Source: Symbiodinium microadriaticum | Taxonomy: Eukaryota > Sar > Dinophyceae > Suessiales > Symbiodiniaceae | Direction: 5' to 3' | Assembly: GCA_001939145.1 (NCBI GenBank) | Contig: LSRX01000132.1 | Location: 683,128 to 747,127, forward strand | Length of the DNA: 64,000 nt | Shown: piece by piece, positions 28,434 through 43,400 of the stretch | Layout of the letters: each line of letters begins with the position of its first letter | Position numbering within the stretch: the stretch's first letter is position 1 | Position numbers and translations under genes: made by a program | The notes under the pieces: generated by a model | Database searches by the model: none | The model's input: the letters and a program-made list of their open reading frames with translations, nothing else | What the model was told of the DNA's origin: nothing

Positions 28434-31400
28434 CTAAGGGATTCGCGCAAGAGGATGTAGGTTTTCGGGGTTTGGGGTTTAGGGTTTAGAGCTTAGGTTT
28501 AGGGTTTTTAGGGTTTTTAGGGTTTAGGGTTTTTAGGGTTTAGGGTTTATAGGGTTTGGGGTTTAGGGTTTCGGGGTTTGTGGGTGTAGGGTTTATGTTG
28601 TGGTCTGAAGGTTCAGTGCAGGGTGTGCTGGTACAACTCACCTCCTCTGCGAAGTAGGCAATACTTTGTGGGTTTGGGGTCTATACCCTAAACCCTAAAC
28701 CCTAAACCCCTAAACCCTAGACCCTTTAAGTTGAGGGTTTAGGGTTTGTAGGGCCTCAGGCTCCTCAGGGTTTCAGTTTAGGGGCGGAGGGCTTCGGCAA
28801 GAAAGGATGTGGGGTTCAGAGAGTAGCGTCGAGACTTCCGGTGCTTGGAGCAACCCGAACCCTAAACCCTGAACCCTAAACTCTAAACTCTCGCAGACAG
28901 GAAACCCCCTCTCTTGGGGAATTCGGATGTGAGCTGTTCAAAAGCATAAAAAAAATTACGCTTTCAGTTCTAGAAGGGATCATAGTATCCCAAAAAGTTT
29001 ACAGTGTAGTAATTCAGCTGCTAAGCCACATACGCCCTACAGCCGAAACCCTGTACACCCTAGACCCGCAACCCTTCAACCTCTCCATGCCCGAAATGCC
29101 AAGAAAGCTGCAAGGCTTGAACTTCTCACCAGCACCGAAGGTGAACTTGCATGCCGCCTGGCTTTGGGCTTTCGTTGATTTTTCAGGCCGCATCATCTGT
29201 AAAGTAATATTGGATCATATGGAATATGTTGCGTTGTGTATATATATATATGTATATAGACATGCATATATATATATATATATACATATTATATTTATAC
29301 CCTCGTCCTCGGCCGAAGCCCCAGGAATTTGATTTTGGCTTCCAAGCCCCCGACCCTAGACGCTGACCGCAGAAAGTCAAGTGGGCGTGGCCGGGGGGGT
29401 AGGCACTGCAGTGCTCGAAGACTGCATGCCCCTGTCCATCCCCTTAGGGTTCAGGGTTTAGGGCTTTAGGTACTTTATTTTACAGGGTTTAGGGCGTTAG
29501 GGCTTTAGGTATTTGTATTCTGCTTTTTGGGGTTTAGGGTTTAGGGTTCACCCCCACCGGCCCCCATTCGTCGTCTTGTGCACTCTGGACATGGGTTTAG
29601 GGTTGAGGGCTTAGGGATGCTGATTGGGCCCTGATGTTGAGAAACCCTAAACCCTAAACCCGTCTACTTTTCACCAGTGGCGAGGTCGAGGCGAACGACA
29701 CGAAGTGTTTACAACTGTGCACATATCACGTATGTTAACAGTATATACTATATGTGTAAATTTAAATATATCTATAAACACATTATCACACGATATTATG
29801 CTATATGCTTTGTATTTATTGTGGTCTTATATGGGTGGTAGCGATCAGGGTCTAGGGCTCAAGGTTCAGTGTCTAGGATTTCATGATACATACGGATTCT
29901 GGATGTAGGTCCTCGAACTTTCAGACCCCTGCAGGAGTTGGGAAAGCTGTCGGTGAACCCTGCCGTATTTACGGCACAGGGACCATCGATCATTGAACAG
30001 CACCGACAAGCAATATCGCCGAAGGGAAGCCATAGATGACTGAATACGATAACAGAGGGCTTAGGGTTGACATGGTCTGATACTGTAGCAGTGGTCAGGG
30101 TTGAGGGTTTAGGGCTCAATAGCTTGCACCCCGGTCATGTTAGGAAAGACTGCAAGCTCCTTTTCACCCCAAACCCTGTATCCCAAACTCGAGACCCTAA
30201 ACCCCAACCCCCCAATTCATAAACCCTAAACCCCAAAACTTAGACCCTAAACCCTAAACCCCAAACCTTAAAGACACTGCTCCCTGCCTTGCCGGCAACT
30301 CGGCCAAACACGACGCAGTCCTCAACAGCAGGGAACGGAAGGCTTCATGGAGTATCTTTGCCCAAAAAGGTCAGAGATTGGGGTTGAGGGTTTAGGGTTC
30401 AAGGTTGAAGGACTCTAAACCCTAAACCCTATATGTACACCCTAAACCGTTTAGCTTAGAGCTTCTAGGGTTTAAGGTTTAGAGGGCTGCATAAGGATTG
30501 CATAAAGGGAGTGTCAATTAAAAGGATTTACATTTTTTGACCTGATGCTCTGAAGTGACTAATAGTTCGGGGATCGGGTGTAACTGTAGAATAACAGCAA
30601 ACCCTAAATCGACGAAGGGCCAGCAAAGAGTTGCCACCCAGGCGGTTGTTGCCGTGGATGCCACCAGCCGCCTCGCCAGCAACATAAAGTCCAGGAATGA
30701 CCTGGTACGTCTTAAACATGGGGGGGGAGTGGTAGCATCTCTTTGCCGGGATCGTTAGATGAGGATCCTTCTGATTTGGGTTCCATACTCCAAGGGAACT
30801 TTGGAGCTCATCTGAGGGATTGCAAGAAGGATCCTTTTACTTGGAAAGTTAGTGGATGAGATAACCCTGGGTTCCTCTTAAAGATCCTGAGTTGTAGAAG
30901 AGCTACACCAATTCAAAACATGCTGTGTTGCAAGAGTTCAAGATTTAGGGTTTAGGGTTTAGGGGTTTAGGGTTTTAGGGTGTAGGGTTCAACGAACTAC
31001 TATAAACCGTCTGTTGTCTATGATAAGCCCGAGAGTAGGCAGTCGCCCGCTAGCACTAGGATACCAAGGGCTAACAACATCCTGATGTGTTTAGGGTTGA
31101 GGCCATTTACGGTTTAGGGTCGAGGGCATTTAGGGTTCAGGGCTTACGTAGGAGTTTAGGAGTTTAGGGTTTACGATGGTTTAGGGTTGAGACCGCTGCA
31201 TAAGCGTTTCGGACAGGAGGCCTTGCCCTTCTTGTCAATACACTCGGCGTCCACGGTGCACTCGAGCCCCCCCATGCCTTCGGTTTAGGGTTTAGGGTTC
31301 AGGGGCCTTCGGGTGTCTCAGCTTTAAGATACCGGGTTCCTTTGAAGAGTTTCATAAGACTTAAGGCTTACTGTTTCATAAGACTTAAGGCTTACTGTAA

Positions 31401-34400
31401 GGTTACTAGTTACAGGGATGCAAATGGGGGGCGCAACGATGAGAATAATGTTTGGGGGGGTGTTTTGTAGTTTAGGTATGTCTAACTGACTTCTTACTGC
31501 GGTCTATGAAGGGGGCCTTCTTACTTTTCTTCCGACCCTCCATATTATGCTTGCTCGCCGTATGCGCCAACGATTCTTGCAGGGAGGGATTGCAAGTCGA
31601 TGCTTATGGTCAGCTTCGGCGCGAGTTTACAATTTTAGGCCTGTTCTTACCTTCAGGACCAAATGACCCTTAAAAAAGTAGGGGCCATATACCCTTATAC
31701 TATGAATCCCTATATGGTCTATGAACCCTAAACCCTTTTAGGGTTCATTTCGTCTTTAAGGTAAAGCTTGTCTCAGATTTGGCTAGCATCCGTGCTTCAG
31801 CGCTTGCTTTCGGGATTCGGGTTTAGGGATTTAGGGTTTAGGGTTTCTAGGGTTTAGGGTTTTAGGGATTTAGGGTTTAGGGTTTAGGGATTTGGACCTT
31901 GCAGGAAAACAGAATCACCGGCAAGTAGCAGTAGTGGATCACGGGAGTAATGATCGCCACGTAGAAGGGCTCGGTGGGCACCTGGAAGGCAGCCACTGTC
32001 CATTTCACTAAACCCTAAACCCTAAATCCAAACAACTGATTAATACAAACTCCTAGAGCCCAAAACCCAACAAGCCCTAAACCCTAAAGCTCGACTAAAT
32101 GGTTCGCCTTTAGGACCCCCATAAGGGGAACCCCTAGAGTCCTAGAGTTGGGCTTTAACATTAAAGGAACCATAAACCCTAAACCCTTTCGGCAGATTTT
32201 GGGCTTCGGCGGATTGTGTCAGAGCTTACTCTAGGAAATTTTCAGGCCGTTCTAGGAGGCTTCTAGAAGGTCTATATACAGTATAGAAGCCTTATAGAAG
32301 CCCTATATACCCTAACCTCCCCACCTGTAGTTTCCCTCAGCTTACAGGCCCTTGGAGCCCTCCCCTGGCCCGAGCCCGAACTCTGCATCTGCCCCTTGGG
32401 TCTAGCGCCAGACCCAGGGGGCCTGAATACCTAAAGTGGTTCAGGGTTTAGGGGTTTAGGGTTTGGGGTTTAGGGGTTTTAGGGTTTAGGGCTTTAGGGT
32501 TGGGTGTAGGGGTTTAGGGATTTAGGGTTTATGGACCTAAATACGTACTTTTGGGGACCATATACCCAATTGGAGGGTACAGGGTCCTGGAACCTGTGAT
32601 GTGGTTCCTTCAAAAGCCCTTGTTGCTGCAGAAGAGCTTCCTTGCATGGCTAGAACGGGGCTTGGGCCAATGAGGGGGTACATTATGTTATCGTTGGATT
32701 CTGAATTAGGTTAGAGACTATAGCTACGCCAAGGGGGTGAAGGGTGTAGGAGTGTAGGGTTTGCTGGGGTTGGGTTTCAGGTTTACCTTGGAGCCGCTGA
32801 TACGCGGAATCCTAACCCCTTGTTAAATTCCTATAGACTCGTGGTGGATCCCTCAAGTAACCCAAGTATACCTCAACCCTAAACCCTCAACCCATCTAAA
32901 CCCCAAACCCCCTAAAACCCTTTACAGCCCTGAAAGCAACCATATAGACTCTGCAAAGGAACCCGAAGCTTTCCAACGCTTCAGCCCGCCACAAGGAAAT
33001 CTTTCCAATAACAAAAAGAAGCTCCTCAGAACACTGAAGCCGATAGGAAGCCTGCCTCCTGCCTTTGGTTAGTAGGGAATGGAAGAATGGAGGTAGTGGT
33101 ACTTATAATAGTTCCCATTCCTCCATTCCCTACTAACGAAAGGTAAGGCCTTCGAGCCATCGATGATGTTGTGGAAGAACTTCTTGCCGCTGCCCGTCTT
33201 GCCGCTGGGCTCGTCCCAAGTCTTGCCGGACCTCTGAGGTCTGACTAGGTTTAAGGTACTTTGCAGGGTTTGGCTTGTCATTTTTTTTTTTTGTGGGGGG
33301 GGGGGGGGTTCGGGGTTTAGGGTTTAGTCTTACAGGTTCACAGTTCATGTAGGGTTTCTGATTTTCAGCGCTTGGGTTTGGGTTTTAGGGGTTTCGAGGT
33401 TAGGAGACTATATGTGAGGTTTTACGCCTTAGGGTTGATGGTTGACCTTGGATTTATCCCATCTTTAAACAGGCTTTGCCACAGAGTTGCAAAGGCCTTG
33501 CAAAATGTCTTGTAGAGTGAATCGCAGAAAGCTGGAACATAGCTTTAGGTGGATTAGTGCTAGGATCCCTTCTGCTTTACCTTAGGGGCCTGAGGATATC
33601 AATGTTCCAACCTTTTCTTCTACTTTACCTTAAGGGTCCGCTAAACCCTAAACCCTAAACCCCTAAACCTCAAAAATGAGGATATCAATGTTCCAACCTT
33701 TTCTTCTACTTTACCTTAAGGGTCCGCTAAACCCTAAACCCTAAACCCCTAAACCTCAAAAATGAGGATATCAATGTTCCAACCTTTTGGGCTTCCAATT
33801 ATAGGGCTTTGCCGGTTCTGAAACCTCGAGGACCTGAAGGCTCGAAGGTATGGAAGCTATTTGGGCGCAGGGGTTTAGGTAGGGGTTTAGGGTCCGGGGG
33901 TTTGGGGGTTTAGGGCCGTTTAGGGGCTCAGAGCTTTGGGGCTTAAGTCTAAGCCTAAGCTGCATGTTCGGGACCCGACCCCTGACCCTATGAGCTTAAA
34001 CCGTCTGTTGCTCCCGGCCACGTCAGCCACGTCAGTCCCAACAACTTCATACTTTACGGGTCTTAAACAATTAGAGTAGGGATTTTGGGGTATATTATTA
34101 CACTATAACTATACCATGGAAATCCTAAACCCTAAACCCTAATCCCAATAGTATAGGTATTTGTTGAGGCCCCATGTTGCATGCTCCAGGCGATTCTGGT
34201 CTTATGGTCCTGGGATCTCTGAAGGTTAACGGTTCAGGCGATTAAGGCTTGGGTTTAGGGTTTAGGTCCTAGGGTTCCTTTAAAGGGATCAGTAGGGTCT
34301 AGGAGTTGAGGCCTTAAGCCTTGTAGGGTTTAGGGTTTAGGGTTTAGAGCGTAGGGTGTAGGGTTTTTAAGGCGACGGGTTCTAAACCCTGAACCCCTAA

Positions 34401-37400
34401 ACCCTGACTTTATAAGGCTTCGGGTTCAAAGGCGGTCCAAGCGGCGGGTAAGCAGGGAAGGGGCCGCCATCGGGGTCCTGCGCACAATATAATAATGCAG
34501 TGGAAGCGACAACGAAACAGAACACTAAACCCTAAACCCTAAACCCCAGACCCTAAACCCTAAACCGAGACTAGGACCCAATGACTCATTCACTTGAAAA
34601 GGGGGTTCCTATATAAGTACTTGAAGGCCTATGTATACACTATATCCCTAAGGCTCTAAGGGGTCATAATTTAAGGCTTTTGGGCTATTTTGTCGCCTTA
34701 GGGTGCACCCTCAACCCTAAACCCTAAACCCTAAACCCCAACCCTAAACCCTAAACCGCTATCTACATTGACATGGAGCCGTGAGGGATTGCAATGCCGA
34801 GTGGGGAGGCGGCCACTTGGCGCTTTGCTCGCTAGCTGGCACTTTGCATCGTAAGCAGACGGCCCGGGTCCCCTTGTGGAGACTCCACGGTTTAGGGTTT
34901 AGGGTTGAGGGGTTTAGGGTTTCGGGGTTTCGGGTTTAGGGGCTTGGGGTTTTAGGGTTTTGGGTGCAGGGGCTTGGGGGGTAGGGTCCCACAGGTCCAG
35001 GGTTCAGGGGTTTAGGGTTTTATAGGCTTAGGGTTTAGGGTTTAGGGTTTTAGGGTTTAGGGTTTAGGGGTTTNNNNNNNNNNNNNNNNNNNNNNNNNNN
35101 NNNNNNNNNNNNNNNNNNNNNNNNNNNNNNNNNNNNNNNNNNNNNNNNNNNNNNNNNNNNNNNNNNNNNNNNNNNNNNNNNNNNNNNNNNNNNNNNNNNN
35201 NNNNNNNNNNNNNNNNNNNNNNNNNNNNNNNNNNNNNNNNNNNNNNNNNNNNNNNNNNNNNNNNNNNNNNNNNNNNNNNNNNNNNNNNNNNNNNNNNNNN
35301 NNNNNNNNNNNNNNNNNNNNNNNNNNNNNNNNNNNNNNNNNNNNNNNNNNNNNNNNNNNNNNNNNNNNNNNNNNNNNNNNNNNNNNNNNNNNNNNNNNNN
35401 NNNTAAAAATGGTTACCGAACTCTTGCGTTTCAACTTCGGCATCTGCATCGTGAGCTTAAGCCATATTATAGTTTCACACCGGCGTCCTGCACACGTAGG
35501 GTTGAGGGCTTCCGGGCTTCAAGTTTGGGGCCTAGGCTTAAGGCTTCGGGCTGAGGGCTTATATAAGTTGAGTAAAGGTGGTTTCCCTGTTTCCACTATT
35601 TAGGAGGATTATAGTGTATCCGGGTGTGCTTTCCAGGCTTAATTAAGGGTTTTCTTGTGCTTAGCCTCATGTTCATCATTCGTTGTTCGAAGTTGGGGGT
35701 GTGGGACTGTGGCCGGGATAAGCGCACAGGGCTTACCTGGACCCTATCAAACCTACCTGTTAAGGGCTCCTGGTTAGCGATGACTTCCGTGTAGGAGTCC
35801 TTGTACTAGGCCCTGTATAAACCCTAAACCCCTAAACCGTAAACCCTAAACCTAATAAAGCCCTAAATCCTAAACCCTCCTACCCTGTGACTGGAGCGTC
35901 AGAACCTACTACTCCATAAGGTTGGGGGTTGGAGGTCGGGCTTGCCTTCATGAGCCGAAATTCCCTTGAGCCCTACAAACCTTGTAGAACCTTGAGTGAA
36001 CCCTTAAAAAGTTCTAGGGGAAATTGACCCTAAACCCTTAAACCCCAAAACCCCTAAACCCTCCAAACCCTAAACCCTAAACCCCTGAACTGTAAACTCC
36101 TAATCCCTAACCCCCCAAACCCTAAACCCTAAACCCCTGAACTGTAAACCCCTAAACCATATCCCCTAAACCCCTAATTTTGCAGGTTGGCTGAAGATTT
36201 GTATCACCCGGGGCTTCCCCGGGGACGGCCACGCTCAGGCCAGGTGTGAGTTGGCCACACTTTAGCCTAGAACAACAGACGTGTAGGGTTTTAGGGCTTG
36301 GGGTTTAGGATTTAGGGTTTAGGGGTTTAGGGTTTAGGGTTTGGGGGTTTATTAGGGTTTAGGGCTTAGGGGTTTAGGGTTTGGGGTTTAGGGGTTAGGG
36401 TTTAGGACCTAAACCCTAAACCCTAAGCCCCTAATCCCTAAACTCCTAAACCCTAAACGTCATTATTTAGGCGTCTACATGGGGCAAACAGAGCCAAGCC
36501 GACTCTAACGCCAAAGCCCTCAACCCGTTAGGGCTTTAGGGTTTAGGGTTTATAGTGTTTAGGGTCACAGGGTTTAGGGTTTAGGGGTTTAGGGTTTAGG
36601 CTTTATAGGGTTTAGGGGCCGGGTTTAGAGGTCAGGGTTTAGGGTTTCCTCTAAACCTGAAACAGGGCTTCAGACTCTGACGAAGCTGATGCTGGCGGTC
36701 CTTCTCCTGCTTCTTGGCCGCCTGCAAGATTTCAGGTTTGTTGCGTTTGGGGTTATGGGTTTAGGGTTTAGGGTTTAGGGTTAACCCTAAACCCTAAACC
36801 CCTAAACCCTAAACCCCTAAATCCCTCAACCCTAAACCGGATCAAGCGACCTGGCAACTGCGTCTCTAACTAGGGCAACCATTTTATATTTCTGCCTGCT
36901 GCACATGTAAAGATTTCAAAAAAAAAAAGAGAGACTCCGGGGGGTGGCCGTGTAAGAGGAAGTCCCAACCTGGCAACACTCCGACAATGTCGGGGCATTC
37001 TTGGGGGTATATTATACTATTACTATACCATACTGTGTATGTATGTATGTATGTATGTATGTATGTATGTATGTATGTATATATATATATATGTATCCGA
37101 AACCCGCTGTAGTCCTCTAAACCCTCAAAGGATCCCTTTCAGGGATCCTTTTATATAGGGGTTAGGATTAGCGAGACCCTTGGGGATATAGACCCTCTCA
37201 ATACGGTCCCTTTTACGAGAGAGCCATAAGTAGGGTTAAGAAGGGACCCCTTTAAGGGGTCTCCTTAAAACTACCTAGGATTTCAGGGATCCTTTGGAGA
37301 AGAAGAGCCTCGAAGTGCTTCTGGTGGGCATCCACAATCTTCTGCAAAGGGACACCCATGTCCTGCGGTTTTTGTTTATCTTATGGTTCTGGGTTTAGGG

Positions 37401-40400
37401 TTTAGGGGTTGGGCTTTAGGGTTCAGGGTTTAGGGCTTTAGGGTTTGGGCTTCAGGGTTTTAGGGTGTAGGGTTTAGGGCTTAGAGTTCAGGGGTTTAGG
37501 GCTTAGACTCTCAGACGGCCTTGGGTTTAGGGTGTTGGCTCATAGGCGCACAGACGACAACTGCACAGGGCTGGTGGTTAGTTCTTAACGTTTGGGCTTT
37601 ATATGAACATATGTGGGTGTGCGGGCTTGTGTGTATTTGTACGTGTATGCCTGCAGGAATGCACATGGACGTATGTACGTACGCCAGTATGTGCGCATGT
37701 ACTCGCAAGTAGGGGGCGTATGCGTTTATGAACTTACGTACTTGATGATGAGTATATATGCCTGTCTGCCCGTCTGCATGTCTTTATGCATGTGTGCATG
37801 TGTGCAGGTAGGTCGGCAGGTAGGTAGGTAGGTAGGTAGGTAGGTAGGTAGGTAAATAGGTCGGTAGGTCGGTAGGTCCACCTGAAGTCGGAGGGGTCCT
37901 TTGCCAAGTCCTCGCCCGAGGCGTAGAACTTCATGACCTGTTTGTCGTGTCAGGTCCAAACCAGGCTCTGTGGGTTGTTAAACGAAACTACAGGTGGGGA
38001 GCTGAGGGTATATAAGGCTTCTATAAGGTATATAGACCTTCTATAAGGCTCCTATAACGGTAACTACCCACCTGAAAATGGCCTAGAGGTTGGGCAGTAA
38101 AACGTCATATCCGCTATAAGGCTTAGGGTTTAGGATTCGCATGGCTTAGGGTTTTTGGGTTCAGGGTTTAGGGCTTGCATGTTTCAGGGTTTCATAAGGG
38201 TCCACGCACCCATGTAGTATATATGGCCTTCAAGCAGTCACTACTAGGTACTTGAGGGCTAAAGTACATACCATGTGAGCACATGGACCCTTCGGGTATT
38301 GCAGCTTCCTTCCTGGGCTGAAAAAAGTCCTGAATCTTCTCCGGCTTCCTTGTTGGAGGCTTCTTTGGGGCTTTATTTGGGAAAGGTTTAGGGTTTATGG
38401 GTTTAGGGTCTTACAGATTTAGGATGTGGGTTTAGGGTTTAGGGTTGAGGGTGTTTGCAACATCGCAGTCTGCACAGTTGCACCCAAAACTTTTTAATCC
38501 GTGCAACTATACGCCCTGACACCTACATCTTCAACCCAGGGCTGAAAACAATGAGTCTTTAGCCCCACAAGCTTGAACATCCCTCAACTGTAGACGACAA
38601 AGGCACCTCAAACCTCAAGTTTAAGACGCACCACCAATCTTAAACAAAACACTTAGGGTTTAGGGTAATTCCTGCGCTCATCTTCAGGCTGGAAATTTGG
38701 GTTTATGATGCACGCGCCGTAGACGAAGAAGCTTGCTTTTATCTTTAAGATTTTTGTCAGTTTCAAATCTGCGAATGTTTCAAGCAGGTGAAAGATTGAA
38801 TTGTGTTGTTACCGCTCCAGGGAGAGGACTGCGCAACTCAAGCTTCGGCAAGTTTTCAAAAGGTTGATATAGGGGCCTTAATATTTAGACTAAGGTTTTG
38901 CTGCCCATTATTTATTTTGTAACTATAAAAAGGACCCCCAAAAAATAGTATAGGTTATTATTATTTGATTAAGTCCCCTATATTATGTGATTTTGATCTT
39001 GTGATTCACTTGTCGGGCTTTCAGATCCATATAACCCCTGTAGAGCGTCTTGTATGCTTGGCATTCAAGGTTCACTATGATCCTAATGGACTGCCGGCTT
39101 CAAGCGTGCGGTACATACTGTTATCGGCTATCGGAGCCCCTAGACCCTAAACCCCTAAACCCTCAACCCTACCCCCGAAGCCCTAAACTCTAGCTAAGCC
39201 CTAGACCCCAAACCTCAAAGCCCTAAACCACGCGCTTTAACCCCGACTCAAGCCTTCAAGCCCTAAGGGTTTAGGAAGTTTAGGGTTTAGGGGTCTAGGG
39301 TTTACCTGGGACTCTAATTACCTACAGTTTTTATGGGTTCTACCTACTAATTCAGGGGTAATGGCTGCTAAACTGTAGGTAAACAGAGTTACAGGTAGGG
39401 TTTGGGAGTTTAGGGTTTAGGGTTTCGGGTTCAGGGTTTTTCCTCGAAATCATACATCCCCGGGTGGAGGATTCTTCGCGGGTCAGGGGTTTAGACCTCG
39501 AGCTCCGAACAAGTAAGAAACACAGCAAGGTTTCAAGACTGAAGACGCTGAGCCCAAAAAACAAAACCCAAAACCGATGGTTTAGGGTTTAGGGAATAAG
39601 GGTTTAGGGTTTAGGTTTTAAACCCTAAGCCCTCAACCCTAGACCCTAAACCCAGGGTTTAAGGGTTTTTGCCGCCCAGTGGCGCCACGGCCCGTGTAGT
39701 GCTTGGCGTGCCAGATGATCTCGTCAGCTGCAGCCTCGCCACTGAAACGTCTTTAGTAGGGTTTAGGGGTTGGGGTTTAGGGCTTAGGGTTTAGGGGTTA
39801 GGGTTTAGGGTTCAGGGATTTAGGGTAGGTTTAGCGTTGAGGGGGGAGGCTCAAGGGCTCTCCTTGGAAAATATATAGCTTTTTTTCACAAGGCCTTAGG
39901 AGTATGAGGTTGTAAATCACCAGGTGTAAACCTAAAGGAACTTGATTTCCACACCCGTGAAAGCCAACAAGCTTATAGCCTGGAGGTTTACCCTTAGGCC
40001 CCTAAGTAGTTCCTTTTTGTGACTACATTATGGGAACTTAGGGGCCTATGGCTAAGGTATAGGGATCGGAGCCCCGGGGTTTTGAGTGCTGTAGTTGCTT
40101 GTCCTGGCTTTGCTAGGTTCTCATCTCTCCATTTACCAACTTCAAGGTGTCGACGTTGGCATTCAAGGGCTGCAAAGTTTCGGGTGTTCTGGGCTGGAAC
40201 ATGCGGGTACTGTAGTTCTCTAAATCAGGGTCCCTTTTCTGGGTCCCCAATATAGTACGGCACCCTTATGAAAAGGACCCTAAAGGGGACCCTAATTTAG
40301 AAAAATACCCATGTTGTGGGGAGTTCTTGGGCAAAGAGCATGCAGCGTTCTCTTGGGATCTTTCCGTGGGTTAAAGGGTACTTCTGGAACCGACTGGCTA

Positions 40401-43400
40401 AGCCCCGTGATCCTTCAGCTCCCTAAACCCTATAAACCCTATAAGCCCTATAAGCCCTATAAGCCCTATAAGCTCGACAAACTCTATAAACCCTATAAAC
40501 CCTAAACCCCTTTAAACCCCAAACCCTAGAAGCCCTGTAAACCCTAAACCCTTCAGCTGTAGGTAACGGGTTTAGGGCTCTGTGGCCATCTGGTTTCGTT
40601 TCCGGGTGTGAAATTTACAGTTGAGGTCTGGCGGATTGGGGTTTAGGGTTTAGACTCACGACTTCAATAACCTGCACATGGGACAATGACCTGCATCTCA
40701 GGTAAGGGTATAACCCCCCCCAAAACCCTCCACAACTTTCGCCGGGATCAAACCCCAAAGCCCTGCACCCTAAACCCCAAACCACTAAAGACTAAACCTC
40801 TAAACCCTAAACCGATTACAAGGTCCCTAGAATCGGTATGTAAGAAGGGCTCAAGGTAGTTAAGGGTTTAGGGTTTAGGGTATAGGGTTTAGGGTGTAGG
40901 GTATAGCTGAATCCCTAAACCCTAAACGCTGAACCTCTAAACCCTAAACCAGATCTCGGCTTTAGGGCGTAGCCATTTTTCGGATCCGGCCTTGTTCAGG
41001 CACAGGCGGAAGGGCGGCTTGTTCTTCCTTGACTTAGAGAGGGCTGTTGCGGTTCAAGCTTAAGTATAAGGGTTTTAGAGCTTGGGAGTATAGGTTTAGC
41101 GCTTGGAGTTCAGGGCGTAGGGTTTGAGGTACTGAGAGTTTTGATCTTTCAGGTTTTCGGGCTTGGAATTAGAGTTTATCGTCAAACTTTTAGGGATCCG
41201 TGTCTGACTGCACCCCATACACTAAACCCTCAACCAACAAGCCTCAAGCCTTAAATCCAAAACCCCCTGAACCCTGAACCCTAAACCCGAAGCCCTAAAC
41301 CTTAAAACTCAACCCACCACAATGCACCCCAAATGGAGCCTCAAGCTCTGATAAGAGCGTAAAAGAGCGTCGCGAACGAGAAACCCACCGTCCTAGGTGC
41401 CCTAAACAGTCCGTTTAGGGTTTTAGGGTGTAGGGTTTTAGGTTTGGGGGTTTAACAGTCCGTCTATGCATACTACAGGCTTTTCTAGACAGGTGTCTCA
41501 GTGTCGAAGACTCGACTTCACAGGTAAGTGGACCCTGTTATGTGTAGCTTGGAGACTTGTAGGATTCAGGGTGCAAGTTCGGGTTGAGTTATGGGTGTCC
41601 GAAAAAAACCCACACACGTGTCTCTCAATCAAGAGGGCAAAATCAAACAACATGCATCCTCGTTCTTGACAACCTATTTGGTCTTACTGTTAAGATAGCA
41701 GGGTTAGGGCAGGCACGCCAGAACACTGGTCCCACGCAGACCCCTCCAAAGAGCGGCAAGGCTTCCACATCTCTCCAGTGACGTAGTCACGACGGCCCAG
41801 CTCGTTGCAGAAGCGGTCGCCGTTGGAATCCAGGACGATGCCACCAACACCTGGACTGTAGGCTAGAGTTGTTGAATTACTTGCGAGGGTTTAGGGTTTA
41901 GGGTTGTGGAATTATTAGCGCTGTCTGGGGTCTTAAACCAGAGCAATTTAATGATTTTACCATGAAGCTTCAAGTAAGACGAGGCCCCGTCCCGCAATCT
42001 TGGTTTGGGCTTCCGGGTATGAGGGTCCAAACCCAACACCCTTCACAAGCCGAAACCCTATGCAAGAACTGCAGATCTTACTCCTTCAATGCGAAAGGTG
42101 CCTCGAAGGGCCTCTGCGGCCAAGAACTTCACCTGTGGCGAATCCGCGTTCTACTGGGCTTACCTAGGGCCTAGAACTTAGGGGTTTAGGGTTTGGGGTT
42201 TAGAGGTTTAGGGTTTCTGCGTTTGCTAGCAATCAGACAACACAAAACCCTAAACCCAGTATGAGCCCTAACCTCTTCATCAGGAGTTCATATAAAGTTA
42301 GGCTGTGAGGCTTTCTCAGGCAGACTTTGGGATCTATTCGTGGAGCTAGGTGCTTGAAGTTGCGGTGTGCGGTGCTGGCGCGGCCTTCGTCACTCTCACG
42401 CAATCATAGAAGTTAAGAGTCTTTAACCCACAATCCCGAAAGGCAAAAACCGAAGCTGTAGCTATATGAAGAAACAGTCAACTCCGAAACCTGAGGCTTA
42501 CACCTCAAATCAAGAATTGCAACGTTTAGGGCTCAGAGATTTAGGGTTTAGGGTTCGGAGATTCAAGGTTACTCAAGGATTCCAGGATGGAGTGGAGCCC
42601 TCACGTTCGAAGCGCAAGGATACTCCAAGAAGGAACTTGGCGAGTAGGGTCAGGCGTGAAGTAGCTATACTTGGGTAGTTCCCTAAAAATAGGGTCCCTG
42701 CTGGGGTCCTTTTTCTAAGTGTGCCGTACTTTGTTGGGGGCCCAAAGGGGACCATAGTTTAGAGAACTACCCACTTGACTCTATTTCTAACCCAAATATT
42801 AAGGCATCCAAATCCTAAACCCAATTGAAGTCCTTCTAAACCCTACACCCCAAGAAACCTTGGCATCGGGATCGTCCGGCTTCACCAGACCAGTTGGGTG
42901 CACCTGCAAGGGCTCCGAATGCAGGAGATCGGATTTAGGGCTTAGGCTGGTTTTGGGTTTTGGGATTTAGGGTTTAGGGTTTAGGGGGTTAGGGTTTATA
43001 GGGTTATAGGGTTAAGGGGTTTATGGTTTAGGGTTTAGGGTTTTGGGATTTAGGGCTCAGGTTTACGGTTGAGGCTGCCCCAACAGCTCAATGTCTCTAA
43101 GGTCAGGGTCCTACTCACAAACCAGCCACATCCGTGAACCCTTGACCCGATAAGCCCTGTTGAACCTACAAGGAACCCTAACTTAGAGAACTACCCACAT
43201 AGTACCCTTATAGTAACCCTACAGAAACCCTTATAGATCCCTTTAAGGAACCCGAAAAAGGGACCCTCTTGGACCTAAACACTCACCACTTGGAACCTAA
43301 GCGCTAAGCCCTGCCTGGACCCACTCGAGGTCAATGGTGGCTGCACCGATGGCCTCATCCCAAGCCCCCCATTTAATTTCGTGCTTAGGGCACTTGGGAA

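Noticed and set aside
28248-28460. Plus-strand 70-codon frame
   Set aside because: Antisense to the terminal FRD1-like exon; shadow frame.
35057-35449. 130-codon minus-strand frame
   Set aside because: Mostly translated Ns from the assembly gap.
38290-38370. Minus-strand peptide [12 protein letters not shown] resembling a PCNA-binding motif
   Set aside because: Lies in an FRD1-like intron whose flanking exons join in phase without it; no splice context and no second exon.
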